A DNA stretch of 64,000 nucleotides, taken from the NCBI RefSeq assembly GCF_030268965.1, contig NZ_BSSE01000001.1:546243-610242 (forward strand), read 5' to 3'. The notes under the pieces were generated by a model, which was given only the letters and a program-made list of their open reading frames with translations, was not told where the DNA came from and searched no databases. Positions within the stretch are counted from its first letter, which is position 1. Each line of letters begins with the position of its first letter. Positions 50,496 through 58,253 of this stretch are shown here, in pieces. Source of the DNA: Microtetraspora sp. NBRC 16547 (GTDB taxonomy: Bacteria; Actinomycetota; Actinomycetes; Streptosporangiales; Streptosporangiaceae). The translations under genes and the position numbers were made by a program.

Positions 50496-51558
50496 CGTCT
50501 GGATCTTGTTCGCTCAGAGCTTCTTCCGCGAGCTTCCCGAGCGCGTCGGCGATCGCCCGATCCCGCTCCATCGCGGTGTGCTGATAGATCAGTGCGGCCC
50601 GCGTGGTCGAGTGCCCCATGCGGTTCATCAGCTCCCGCAGGGTCGCCCCGGACTGCGACGCGAAGGTGTTCCCGGTGTGACGCAGATCATGGAAATGGAA
50701 GCCGCCGAGCTTCGCGTCCTTGAGCGCCCTATTCCACGTGCGAGTGAAGTTGGCTCGCCGGAGCTGGGCACCCTTCGGGCCGATGAACACCAGGCCCTCG
50801 TCACCCTTCTCCGCGTACGAGTTGAGATGAGCGGCGAGGTCAGGCAGCAGCAACTCCGGGACGGACACGATCCGCTTCCCCGCCTCCGACTTGGGCGGCC
50901 CGATGGTCACCGAGCCATCCTTGAGTTCGGTCGTGGTCCCGGTGACGCGGATCGTCCCGGCCACCGCATCGACGTTCTTCCTCTTCAGCGCGGCCAGCTC
51001 ACCCCATCGCAGGCTCGCGAACGTGGCCAGAAGGATCAGCATCCGATACCGCGGATCGATCGCGTCAGCCAGGACGAAGACCTGCTTCATGGCCAGCACC
51101 GGCCGTTCCGGTGACTCCTCCTTACCCGCGCCCTTGATCGTGCAGGGGTTCGCCTTGATCAACCCGTCGCCGATCGCCGTATTGAAGATCGCCTTGAGGA
51201 GTCGGTACGCCTTGGCCACAGTGGCCGCGGCTATCTGCTTGATCTCCGCACGTGGAAGGTGGCCCCGGACGGCCATGTGCAGATGCGGCGCCAGGCGCTT
51301 TTGCGGTTCGACAGACGCGAAGTACTGGACATCGAACCCGGCCACGCGGCGGAGGTTCTGAACGAACCGGTCCACCAGCTTGGAGAAGTGCAGCGCGTCC
51401 CGAGCCGCCCGCGCGTAGCCATACGTGCCCGGATCGACAGGGGCACCGTTCTTCCTGACCCGCCCGTATGAGGGCAGGGTGAGCGTGATGAACATCGACG
51501 GCCGGAACGTCTTGCCGTTCGAGCCGGTGAAGGTCCGCCCGAGCGTCGAATAGCTCAT
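50482..51558 (-). CDS. Rep-integrase chimera: RepSA-like N-terminus fused to integrase catalytic domain
   Basis: In this 358-aa frame, residues 1-about 112 (RTFTGSNGKTFRPSMFITLTLPSYGRV ... PQKRLAPHLHMAVRGHLPRAEIKQIAAAT) are the N-terminal half of a RepSA-type rolling-circle initiator with the metal-binding HLH. From about 113 (VAKAYRLLKAIFNTAIGDGLIKANPC) it is a tyrosine integrase catalytic domain with R184, H290-x-x-R293, H316 and Y325 all present. The integrase arm/core-binding domains and the Rep C-terminus are missing. A deletion between rep and int that removed xis explains this. The product is probably inactive in normal recombination, but the frame is fully open. Confidence 0.85.
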   Translation of the reverse strand: MSYSTLGRTFTGSNGKTFRPSMFITLTLPSYGRVRKNGAPVDPGTYGYARAARDALHFSKLVDRFVQNLRRVAGFDVQYFASVEPQKRLAPHLHMAVRGHLPRAEIKQIAAATVAKAYRLLKAIFNTAIGDGLIKANPCTIKGAGKEESPERPVLAMKQVFVLADAIDPRYRMLILLATFASLRWGELAALKRKNVDAVAGTIRVTGTTTELKDGSVTIGPPKSEAGKRIVSVPELLLPDLAAHLNSYAEKGDEGLVFIGPKGAQLRRANFTRTWNRALKDAKLGGFHFHDLRHTGNTFASQSGATLRELMNRMGHSTTRAALIYQHTAMERDRAIADALGKLAEEALSEQDPDGSGT

Positions 51559-51951
51559 GGTCCGCTTGTGGAGTCGAAACTAAGCTTCGGTCAACCCTCA
51601 ACTGACGCACTTAATTCCGTTGTCCGCGCCCTTCGTGCAGAGTATGAAAGTATCGTCAGCAAGAGCGAGCCTACGCCGAACCGGGCTTTCACCAAAGCAC
51701 AACGAAGAATTGGCGCGGGGGTTACTAGCTATACAGATGCATAGATTACATCTCGCGCCTCGCAAGAACGCCAGTTCGTTAGCGTCGGAGCGTCCTAAGT
51801 GGGATTATGAGACCGCTCCACCGATACTGCCGAATAGCGCTTATGAGGATCAAGGGCGGCGCTGCGCGCCGCCACGCGGCCCGCCCAGGCCGCACGCTGC
51901 GCGTGCGGCCTGGGGGCCGTTCTCGCGTGCGACGCGCGCGAGCCGCGACGG
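51559..51951. other. 393-bp region with hairpin element (copy 1)
   Basis: No gene is supported. The first 250 bp is unusually AT-rich for this genome. At 51855-51873 GGCGGCGC-TGC-GCGCCGCC forms a perfect 8-bp hairpin preceded by GGATCAAG and followed by GTGCGGCCTGGGGGCCG (51902-51918). The same set occurs at 61770-61843 in element 3, so it is an element-specific module. Confidence 0.6.
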
Positions 51952-52320
51952 TCACGAATGTCTCTTGTACCTCCGACGAAGTTCCCGCGCCTCATGCCAG
52001 AAGACCTCGGCATCGACGTACATCGCCAGAGCTTGACGACCCTTCTGCGTGATCGCCCAAGGCCCACGCATCTTCGTCGCCCAGCCATTCTCGTTCCCGA
52101 GCGACCCCGTGGATACGTCGGTCACGCCCCACTCGACGCGATGGCTGTAGACATCCCGATCGCCGGAGGTCGGCTCCAACTCCGCCGGACGGGGTGGGTG
52201 GCGACGTCGCAGTTCCTTGATGACCACGTCCTTGTGGACGGCGTCGCTGTGCTCGCTGAGTATGACGAAGAGTTCACGCATGAGTGTCGCCATGCGCTCA
52301 GCTGGGATACTCGCAACCAT
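51952..52320 (-). CDS. Mrr-N-like winged-helix small protein
   Basis: This 122-aa protein starts MVASIPAERMATLMRELFVIL and ends in WHEARELRRRYKRHS. The pattern HRVEWGVTDVSTGSL..GPWAITQKGRQALAM resembles the N-terminal winged helix of Mrr-type restriction enzymes (..W(A)xxxLxxxGL....G.W.LT.xGR..L), but the nuclease domain is missing. It could be a regulator or a remnant. ATG 52320 has GGAG 7 nt upstream. The long hairpin module lies about 210 bp upstream. Confidence 0.55.
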   Translation of the reverse strand: MVASIPAERMATLMRELFVILSEHSDAVHKDVVIKELRRRHPPRPAELEPTSGDRDVYSHRVEWGVTDVSTGSLGNENGWATKMRGPWAITQKGRQALAMYVDAEVFWHEARELRRRYKRHS

Positions 52321-52413
52321 TACCGGCTCCTCTATGGGAGATGCCTCGTGATCCAAGAGCAGACATGATCGCGCAATAGAGCGCCGGATGTCACGAGTGG
52401 CCAGATAGAGAAT

Positions 52414-52634
52414 GCCTCCGGCGGGGGCGCTCCGGCTCCGGGATGATCGCGGCGCATCGCTGGCGGCCCGTAGGCGGCTGAGGTGGAACCTGATCATCCC
52501 GCCCGCCATCGACCCGGGACAAGCCGAGCAGACCAGGGCCACGGGTACCAGATCGTTCGTCCGGCGGGGCGCTCCATCTGGTACCCGTGGCCCTGGCCCG
52601 CTTCCCCTTCGGGCGGGTCGACGGCAGACGTTGC
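52414..52634. repeat. Structured island repeat, copy 1 (21-bp stem, 22-nt loop)
   Basis: A ~220-bp block starts GCCTCCGGCGGGGGC and contains the line CGCCATCGACCCGGGACAAG, then a perfect 21-bp inverted repeat: arm 52533-52553 (CCAGGGCCACGGGTACCAGA...) with 52576-52596, loop 52554-52575. A second smaller hairpin (GGCCCGC... GGGCGGG) follows. The paralogue at 59812-60034 has the same layout with covarying stem bases. The 417-bp gap 52321-52737 holds nothing else. Confidence 0.75.
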
Positions 52635-53323
52635 GACACGAAGTCGCTTGCGGCGAGTGAGCTCGCAGATTGGAGGGCCGACGTGATGTCGGTTGTGTAG
52701 CTCCCAGCTCGTGTTCATGGCTGGTCCCCGCCCTGACGTGCGTTGCGGGTAACTGCGGGGTGCGAAGCTCAGGGAAAAGCCGGAGCCTTCGCCGTTCCAT
52801 CCGGCGAAGGCGGGCGAGGGGAAGACCGGACGGGTGAACAATCGTGAATCCCCGCTGATGCCTCGTCAGTCGAAGCCCCGAACGATGGGATGAACACCGG
52901 GGTACAGGGCCTGGCCGCAGAAGAGCGGCAAGCGGCGGCCGTCGACGTCTGGTCGGCCGTGGGAACACCGCTGGCCCCGGGGTACAGGGGACGCCCACCC
53001 CGGTCGTATCTCGTGCATGCGGAACGTGGAAACCCCGTCAGGGTCCGGCACACCGTGCGAAACGGGTGGCCGGTAAGCCGGAGGCGACGAAGGCCGAAGT
53101 CCCGGGCGGGAACAGGATGCCCAAGAAGCGAATGCCGGCGCGCCGAAAGGCGACAGGAAGCCTCAGGCCGTCATGATCGGCTCCCTTCAAGCCGATGGCC
53201 TGGCATAACTGGCCGGATACTCCGCCTGGGTGCGGGGACGCGAAAGCGTGCTGACGTGGGCAGGTGAGCCTTTGACGAGCAAGCTGCGTTAGCCCTGGAA
53301 CCGAAGGACAAGTTAGGCGCCTC

Positions 53324-55099
53324 ATGGTGAACGGACCGGAGGACCTTCCACGCGTGGACCTGGACGCGGTCGAGTGGGACCGTGTCGATTGGCGGGTCTG
53401 TGAGCGGGAGGTACGGCGGCTACGGCAGCGGATCTTCAAGGCGAGCAGGGAAGGTGACCTGGCCAAGGTCAGGAACCTGCAGAAGTTGATGTTGCGGAGC
53501 AGGTCGAACACGCTGCTGGCGGTTCGGCAGGTGACGCAGCGCAACACTGGGCGCACGACCGCCGGGATCGACGGGGAGGTCGCTTTGACCTCCCCGGCCA
53601 GGGCCGAGATGGCGGTGCGCGTGCACGCCAGCGCCCGGACCTGGCGGCCCGTCGCGGTCAAGCGCGTGCACATTCCCAAGACCGGGAGCAGGACCAAGCT
53701 GCGCCCGCTCGGCATCCCGGTGATCATGGACCGGTGCCATCAGGCACGGGTCCGGGCCGCGCTGGAGCCGGAGTGGGAAGCCCGGTTCGAGCCCAAATCG
53801 CATGGGTTTCGTCCGGGTCGCGGCTGCCAGGACGCGATCCAGTCGATCTACGTCACATGCCGGGGGCCGCTGGCCTCACGGGTATGGGCGCTGGACGCGG
53901 ACTTGGCCGCGGCGTTCGACCGGATCGACCACGACCATCTTCTCACCGCGCTCGGATCGTTTCCCGCCCGGGCAATGATCCGAGACTGGCTGAAGGCGGG
54001 AGTGTTCGAGCCGGGCAAGGGCTTCGCGCCGACCGAGGAGGGGACCCCTCAAGGCGGTGTGATCAGCCCTTTGCTACTGAACGTCGCCCTGCACGGACTG
54101 GAGGAGGCCGCCGGGGTCGCTTACGTGACCTCAGGTGCTCATGCCGGGGAGACCACCAGGGGCTGCCCGGTGCTGATCAGGTACGCCGACGACATGGTGG
54201 CGCTGTGCTACAGCCAGCAGCAGGCCCAACAAATCAAGGCACGGCTGGCCGAGTGGCTGAAGCCCCGGGGGCTGGTCTTCAACGAGGACAAGACACGCAT
54301 CGTGTCCCTCACCGAGGGCTTTGACTTCCTGGGTTTCAACATCCGCCGCTACGGCCTCAAGCTGCTGATCAAGCCGAGCACGGCGGCCATGAGACGAATC
54401 CGAAGAAGGCTCGCTGATGAGGTGCGCACCCTGCGCGGCTCGAACGCGGTGGCGCTCCTCGCCACGCTCAACCCGATCATCAGAGGGTGGGCGGCCTACT
54501 ACCGGACAGGGGTATCGTCCCGGGCGTTCAGCTCGCTGGACGACCACATGTGGAGACTGCTCTACAAGTGGGTCACCTGGACTCACCCCGCAAAGCCGAA
54601 GCGCTGGATTGTTGATCGGTACTTCGGCCGACGCAACAAGTTCAGGAACGACCGCTGGGTGTTCGGCGACCCCGAAACCAACGCCGCAGTGATCAAATTC
54701 GCCTGGACCGGCATCGTCCGGCACGTCATGGTCAAGGGCGCGGCATCCCCCGACGACCCCGACCTGACCGACTACTGGGCCAGACGGCGCCAGAAGGTCA
54801 AACCCCCGCTCGACGGCTACACGCTCCGCCTGCTGACCAGGCAGGGCGGGCGCTGTGTCCTTTGCGGGGACCACCTGCTGACAGCTGACCAACCGCCGCA
54901 GTCCCCCCACCAGTGGGAACGCTGGTGGCTGCAGGTCGTCCGCAAGGCAATCGCCTCCGACTACCTCGTCCACCACGGCCGACCTGGCCCATCCGGCGAT
55001 GACCACACCCGCCTCGTGCACGCCGCCTGCGCACGCGGGCTGCACGCCCGCCAACGCAACCCAGCACAGCACACCCGCTCGCCCTCGCGGCTTGCTTGA
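53324..55099 (+). CDS. ltrA: Group II intron reverse transcriptase/maturase with HNH-type endonuclease
   Basis: This 591-aa protein has an RT fingers/palm (RLRPLGIPVIMDRCHQARVRAALEPEWEARF, HGFRPGRGCQDAI, DADLAAAFDRIDH), RT motif 4-5 GTPQGGVISPLLLN (about 243-256) and catalytic YADD in LIRYADDMVALCY (about 285). Motifs 6-7 (NEDKTRIV, FDFLGFNIR), a maturase domain X (LNPIIRGWAAYYR) and a C-terminal endonuclease-like region with CVLCGDHL (about 510) and VHHGRPG follow. It is full length with no frameshift, so it is potentially active in splicing and retrohoming. Its stop overlaps domain V. Confidence 0.93.
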   Translation: MVNGPEDLPRVDLDAVEWDRVDWRVCEREVRRLRQRIFKASREGDLAKVRNLQKLMLRSRSNTLLAVRQVTQRNTGRTTAGIDGEVALTSPARAEMAVRVHASARTWRPVAVKRVHIPKTGSRTKLRPLGIPVIMDRCHQARVRAALEPEWEARFEPKSHGFRPGRGCQDAIQSIYVTCRGPLASRVWALDADLAAAFDRIDHDHLLTALGSFPARAMIRDWLKAGVFEPGKGFAPTEEGTPQGGVISPLLLNVALHGLEEAAGVAYVTSGAHAGETTRGCPVLIRYADDMVALCYSQQQAQQIKARLAEWLKPRGLVFNEDKTRIVSLTEGFDFLGFNIRRYGLKLLIKPSTAAMRRIRRRLADEVRTLRGSNAVALLATLNPIIRGWAAYYRTGVSSRAFSSLDDHMWRLLYKWVTWTHPAKPKRWIVDRYFGRRNKFRNDRWVFGDPETNAAVIKFAWTGIVRHVMVKGAASPDDPDLTDYWARRRQKVKPPLDGYTLRLLTRQGGRCVLCGDHLLTADQPPQSPHQWERWWLQVVRKAIASDYLVHHGRPGPSGDDHTRLVHAACARGLHARQRNPAQHTRSPSRLA

Positions 55100-55131
55100 G
55101 CCGGATGCCCGGAAACGGGCACGTCCGGTTC
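55098..55131 (+). ncRNA. Group II intron catalytic domain V
   Basis: The 34-nt hairpin starts GAGCCGGATGCCCGGAAACG and ends CACGTCCGGTTC. It has the GNRA tetraloop (GAAA), the bulge and the AGC triad position typical of domain V. It begins on the last bases of the maturase stop codon. Confidence 0.88.
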
Positions 55132-55233
55132 TGAGGGGGCCGGGGCGCAGCAATGCGCTCCGGCTACCCGGCGGATGATCAGGCGAGCGGGTGCGCGCGT
55201 CGCGCGAGAAACACCAGGTCGCAGGCTGATCGT

Positions 55234-55255
55234 CGTGCCATTAGCGTGCCGTTAA
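55234..55255. repeat. Arm-type direct repeats, right end of element 1
   Basis: CGTGCCATTAG and CGTGCCGTTAA, 11 bp each, lie 93 bp before att core 2. The surrounding CTGATCGTCGTGCCATTA (55226-55243) is nearly identical to 63690-63707 before att core 4. Confidence 0.6.
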
Positions 55256-55348
55256 GGGGAGTAACGAGGGGTCAACCACGGTCACTCACGACCGGCCCGA
55301 CAGGCGCTGACCAGGGAACCCGTGGCAACTTAGCGATGATCGGTGCAA

Positions 55349-55393
55349 TTCCCAAGCTGACAGCGCGGGTTCGATTCCCGTCACCCGCTCCAC
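55349..55393 (+). other. att core copy 2
   Basis: This is identical over 45 bp to the tRNA-Gly 3' end (50358-50402) but lacks the 5' half of the tRNA, as expected for an attR/attL junction left by tandem integration. Confidence 0.9.
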
Positions 55394-55408
55394 ACACAAA
55401 GGCCCAGG

Positions 55409-55525
55409 TCAGAGGATGATTCCCGATCGGGCCTTGATCTTTTTCAGTGCCTCAGTGGCGAGCCTGCCGAGCGCGTCAGCGATGGCCCGGTCGCGCTCCA
55501 TGGCGGTGTGCTGGTAGATGAGGTC
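55409..55525 (-). pseudogene. Integrase C-terminal remnant
   Basis: The - strand encodes LIYQHTAMERDRAIADALGR then LATEALKKIKARSGIIL and a stop, matching the last ~37 residues of the chimera's integrase part, including the catalytic Tyr. Sequence upstream of about 55525 is unrelated. It marks the left end of a collapsed second element. Confidence 0.8.
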
Positions 55526-55581
55526 GGTGAAGTTCGCCACTTCGCTACCGTGCCAGGCGTCGGTGAGGCCTGCGAGTTATC

Positions 55582-56103
55582 TCAGTCCAGCGCTGCCACG
55601 ATCTCGGCCGTCGTGCAGACGGTAGCGATACGCGGGAAGATGTAGCCGAAGGCGAACTCATGGGCGTGCGCGTCGAGTGCCGTGACCGCGTCCTCGGGCA
55701 GGATCACCTTGAAGCCGAGCTCGTCGGCGAAACGCGCGGTCTGCTCGACGCCGAAGTTCGTGGCGATCCCGGTGATGATCAGGGTGTCGATGGTGTGCTT
55801 ACGCAGCGCCTCCTCCAGCCCGGTGTTGTGGAATGCACCCCAGGTGCGCTTCACGATCTCCAGGTCGCCGAGTACCCCTTCCACCAGCTCGCTGCCCGGT
55901 GGCTGCTCTGCAACGCCTGGCCGCTCGGCCCGCACGGAGACGACGAGACCGCCCGCCTTTCGCACTGCGTCGGCCAGAGCGAGGGAACGGGCGACCACGG
56001 CAGGTCCGGAATGTGGTGACGTGGGCTGCTCAACGATGCGCGTCATCAGGTCGATAAGAAGCAATGCGGTGCGGCGGGGATCCAGTTTTTCCATGATCGG
56101 CAT
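55582..56103 (-). CDS. Isochorismatase-family hydrolase, Cys-less variant
   Basis: This 173-aa alpha/beta hydrolase has the family Asp in RTALLLIDLMTRIV (about residue 15), the middle Lys in LEIVKRTWGAFHNTGLEEAL and the cis-peptide segment IITGIATNFGVEQTARFADELGFKV. The usual nucleophilic Cys (NxCVxxTA) is Gly here, as in isochorismatases like PhzD that act without a Cys. It is therefore unlikely to be a nicotinamidase. The ATGs at 56103 and 56094 are both possible. It is the only cargo of element 2. Confidence 0.82.
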   Translation of the reverse strand: MPIMEKLDPRRTALLLIDLMTRIVEQPTSPHSGPAVVARSLALADAVRKAGGLVVSVRAERPGVAEQPPGSELVEGVLGDLEIVKRTWGAFHNTGLEEALRKHTIDTLIITGIATNFGVEQTARFADELGFKVILPEDAVTALDAHAHEFAFGYIFPRIATVCTTAEIVAALD

Positions 56104-56561
56104 CGTAGCGATCCAAGTCTGCCTTCGACCCTGTGGACCTGGACCTGGACCTGGACCACGATCGCCATCGCTTGGTGGCGGGCCGGCGAGGCGGCAGCGT
56201 CGAGCTGAACGCGGCAGGCCGACGACTCGTGGGTGAGTGTCCAACTGGGTGACTTCCGGGGTGCCTAGTCTCGCCCTCCCCAGTTCCATTCCAGTTCCGT
56301 CCGAGGCCGTAAAACTCAGAAGTAAGACGTGAGACATTGAGAGCTGTATTGCCTGGTCAGAGCACCACTCGGTGTCATCGGCGCAGGTGGGGAAGTAGCA
56401 GGTGAGAGTTCGCGCTCTACTGCGGCAGCCGAGACGCCGGCGTGCCCGCTGCGTGCCCGTACGGTCGGCAAGCAGCGGGGAATCACGGGGACTCACGGTC
56501 ACTCGACCGGCATACGCCCAGGTCAGTGGTCCGCAGCTCAGACCGCATGATGTTGAGAGAC
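56104..56561. other. 458-bp right end of element 2 with arm-type repeats
   Basis: No gene is supported. CGTGCCCGCTG (56441-56451) and CGTGCCCGTAC (56452-56462) are tandem arm-type sites 100 bp before att core 3, and GGTCACTCGACCGGC downstream resembles the other right ends. Short CCTGGACCTGGACCTGGACC repeats occur near 56140. Confidence 0.6.
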
Positions 56562-56606
56562 TTCCCAAGCTGACAGCGCGGGTTCGATTCCCGTCACCCG
56601 CTCCAC
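56562..56606 (+). other. att core copy 3
   Basis: This 45-bp core is identical to the tRNA-Gly 3' end, followed by CGAGCAAAGGCCCAGGTCAG, nearly the same as after copy 1. It forms the left junction of the element carrying the intact integrase. Confidence 0.9.
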
Positions 56607-56677
56607 GAGCAAAGGCCCAGGTCAGGGAGTAGATCCCCACCCGGGCCTTGATCATTGCTGGCACTTGTTCGATCTTC

Positions 56678-56699
56678 CGTGCAATTAGCGTGCAATTAG
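56678..56699. repeat. Arm-type direct repeats, left end of element 3
   Basis: Two perfect tandem copies of CGTGCAATTAG lie 72 bp from the att core and overlap the integrase stop codon. They differ from the CGTGCCC... type at 50474, suggesting a distinct integrase specificity. Confidence 0.65.
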
Positions 56700-58033
56700 C
56701 CCACGGGGACGAGCGCACCCGCTGAGCCGTCCTCACCCTCGTCACTTGCGCGGCCGATGTGCTTGTCGATCGCGTCCGTGATCGCCTTATCCGCCCCGCG
56801 TACAGCGTGTTGATAGATCATGGCCGCCCTGACGTTGTCGTGCCCCAACCGGGCCATGAGGTCCTTGAGCCCCGCGCCGGACTCGGCCGCCAGCATGTTG
56901 CCGGTGTGACGAAGGTCATGAAAGTGAAGACCCGGCATCCCCATCTCGCGGACCACATCTACCCAACGTGTACGGGTGTTGAAGCCGCTCCGGCGCAGTG
57001 CGCCGCCCTTTGCGCCGGGGAAGAGGAGCGCGCCCGGTTCGTCGAGGACGTAAGTACTCAGGTGCTCACGCAGCGCGGGGATGATCGCCTGTGGGATGCC
57101 GATCACCCGCCGTCCCGCCTTGGATTTTGGAGGCCCGAGAACCAGCTCACCCGTAGACCGCTCGATGAAGGCCGCCCGAACGCGAACCGTCGCGGCCTCC
57201 AGATCGAGGTCACTACGGCGGAGCGCGCTCACCTCCCCCCACCGCAGACTCGCGAAGGTCGCCAGTAACACCAGGGCGCGGAACCGCCGATCCTGCGTGG
57301 AGTCGGCCCGGCCATCCATACCCATCTTCCACAGCGCCCGCTCGGCATCTACACGGCTGTGGAAAACCTCGGGATGGGTGCGCATCTCGCCATGCCGCTG
57401 GAAGCGCAGCCGATAGGCACCGTTCTTGACCTTGCGCACGTTGCCGACCGGGCGACGGCCCACGAGGTCGGCCAACTCGAAGACCTGGGGCACGGTGAGG
57501 ACCGGACGCTCTTGCGTGTGCTCGTCACCGGCCCCGCGGATCCGGCACGGGTTGGCCGAGACGATCTGATCGTCCTCGACCGCAGTCATCAGCACCGCCC
57601 GCAGCAGCCGATACGCCTTCGCCGCCATCGACACCGAGACGCCATTGCCGAGCAGGTCGGCCCGCCACTGCCGAATCATCGCCGTAGACAGCTTGCCGAG
57701 CTGGACGCCGCCGACATACGGCGTGATGTGCTTCTTGAGCAGCCACGTATATAGGTCGACAGTGCGTGGACGCAGCCCCGGACGCTGGGAGATCCATGTC
57801 TCGGCGTAGTCCTTGAGTTTGATCTTGCCGCGATCCGGGTCCGTCCACTCCCCCGAGATCATCTTGGCCTCGATCAGCGTGAGCGCCCGTTCTGCATCGC
57901 CCTTGCGCTCGTACGTCTCGGAGCCCGTTCGCCTGCGCCCGTCCGGACCCAGGTAGCTCACCTGGTAACGCCCAGAGGGAAGCTGACGGATGTTGCCGAA
58001 ACGGCGATGGTTTGGCTTGTTGCCTTTGGCCAT
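56696..58033 (-). CDS. int: AICE tyrosine integrase with internal domain insertion
   Basis: This 445-aa site-specific recombinase has an N-terminal AP2-like arm-binding domain (RQLPSGRYQVSYLGPDGRRRTGSETYERKGDAERAL, about 16-55), a SAM-like core-binding domain (about 70-180) and a catalytic domain with R264, H372-x-x-R375, H398 and Y407. Residues about 193-247 (VGNVRKVKNGAYRLRFQRHG...HSRVDAERALWKM) form an extra AP2-like module inserted before the first catalytic Arg. It is followed immediately upstream by xis (1-bp overlap). It appears intact and should act on att cores 3 and 4. Confidence 0.92.
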   Translation of the reverse strand: MAKGNKPNHRRFGNIRQLPSGRYQVSYLGPDGRRRTGSETYERKGDAERALTLIEAKMISGEWTDPDRGKIKLKDYAETWISQRPGLRPRTVDLYTWLLKKHITPYVGGVQLGKLSTAMIRQWRADLLGNGVSVSMAAKAYRLLRAVLMTAVEDDQIVSANPCRIRGAGDEHTQERPVLTVPQVFELADLVGRRPVGNVRKVKNGAYRLRFQRHGEMRTHPEVFHSRVDAERALWKMGMDGRADSTQDRRFRALVLLATFASLRWGEVSALRRSDLDLEAATVRVRAAFIERSTGELVLGPPKSKAGRRVIGIPQAIIPALREHLSTYVLDEPGALLFPGAKGGALRRSGFNTRTRWVDVVREMGMPGLHFHDLRHTGNMLAAESGAGLKDLMARLGHDNVRAAMIYQHAVRGADKAITDAIDKHIGRASDEGEDGSAGALVPVG

Positions 58034-58239
58034 CAGGCCGCCCTCCCTGAGACGTCGTGAGCCGTCAGGGGCGCGACGGTGCCCGCGACGACAAAGGCGA
58101 TCAATGCTGACTCTGAGATCCGGACGTGGCGACCGACCTTGACGAACTCGATGCGCCGCTCCGCGATCAGGCGACGAACGAAGCGGACCGAGGTGTTCAA
58201 CCGGTCGGCCGCTTCGGAGACGGTGAGCAGTGGATCCAA
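58033..58239 (-). CDS. xis: Excisionase-like helix-turn-helix protein
   Basis: This 68-aa MerR-like HTH_17 protein (LLTVSEAADRLNTSVRFVRRLIAERRIEFVKVGRHVRISESALIAFV) is the usual AICE Xis partner. It overlaps the integrase start by one base, so the two are coupled. It should bend DNA and direct Int towards excision. Confidence 0.9.
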   Translation of the reverse strand: MDPLLTVSEAADRLNTSVRFVRRLIAERRIEFVKVGRHVRISESALIAFVVAGTVAPLTAHDVSGRAA

Positions 58240-58253
58240 GGATGTCCCTCCCT

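Larger units (their letters stand above)
52738..55170 (+). mobile_element. Group II intron inserted in AICE element 1
   Basis: The 5' end GTGCG (52738-52742) matches the group II consensus GUGYG. About 585 bp of structured, GC-rich sequence (domains I-IV start) precede the reverse transcriptase gene. Domain V is recognisable at 55098-55131 and a domain VI-like stem runs to about 55168. The exact 3' boundary (near CTACCC, 55164-55169) is not fixed. Confidence 0.8.

Noticed and set aside
53038..53727. - strand frames inside the group II intron
   Set aside because: Antisense to ribozyme domains and the RT gene; no motif.
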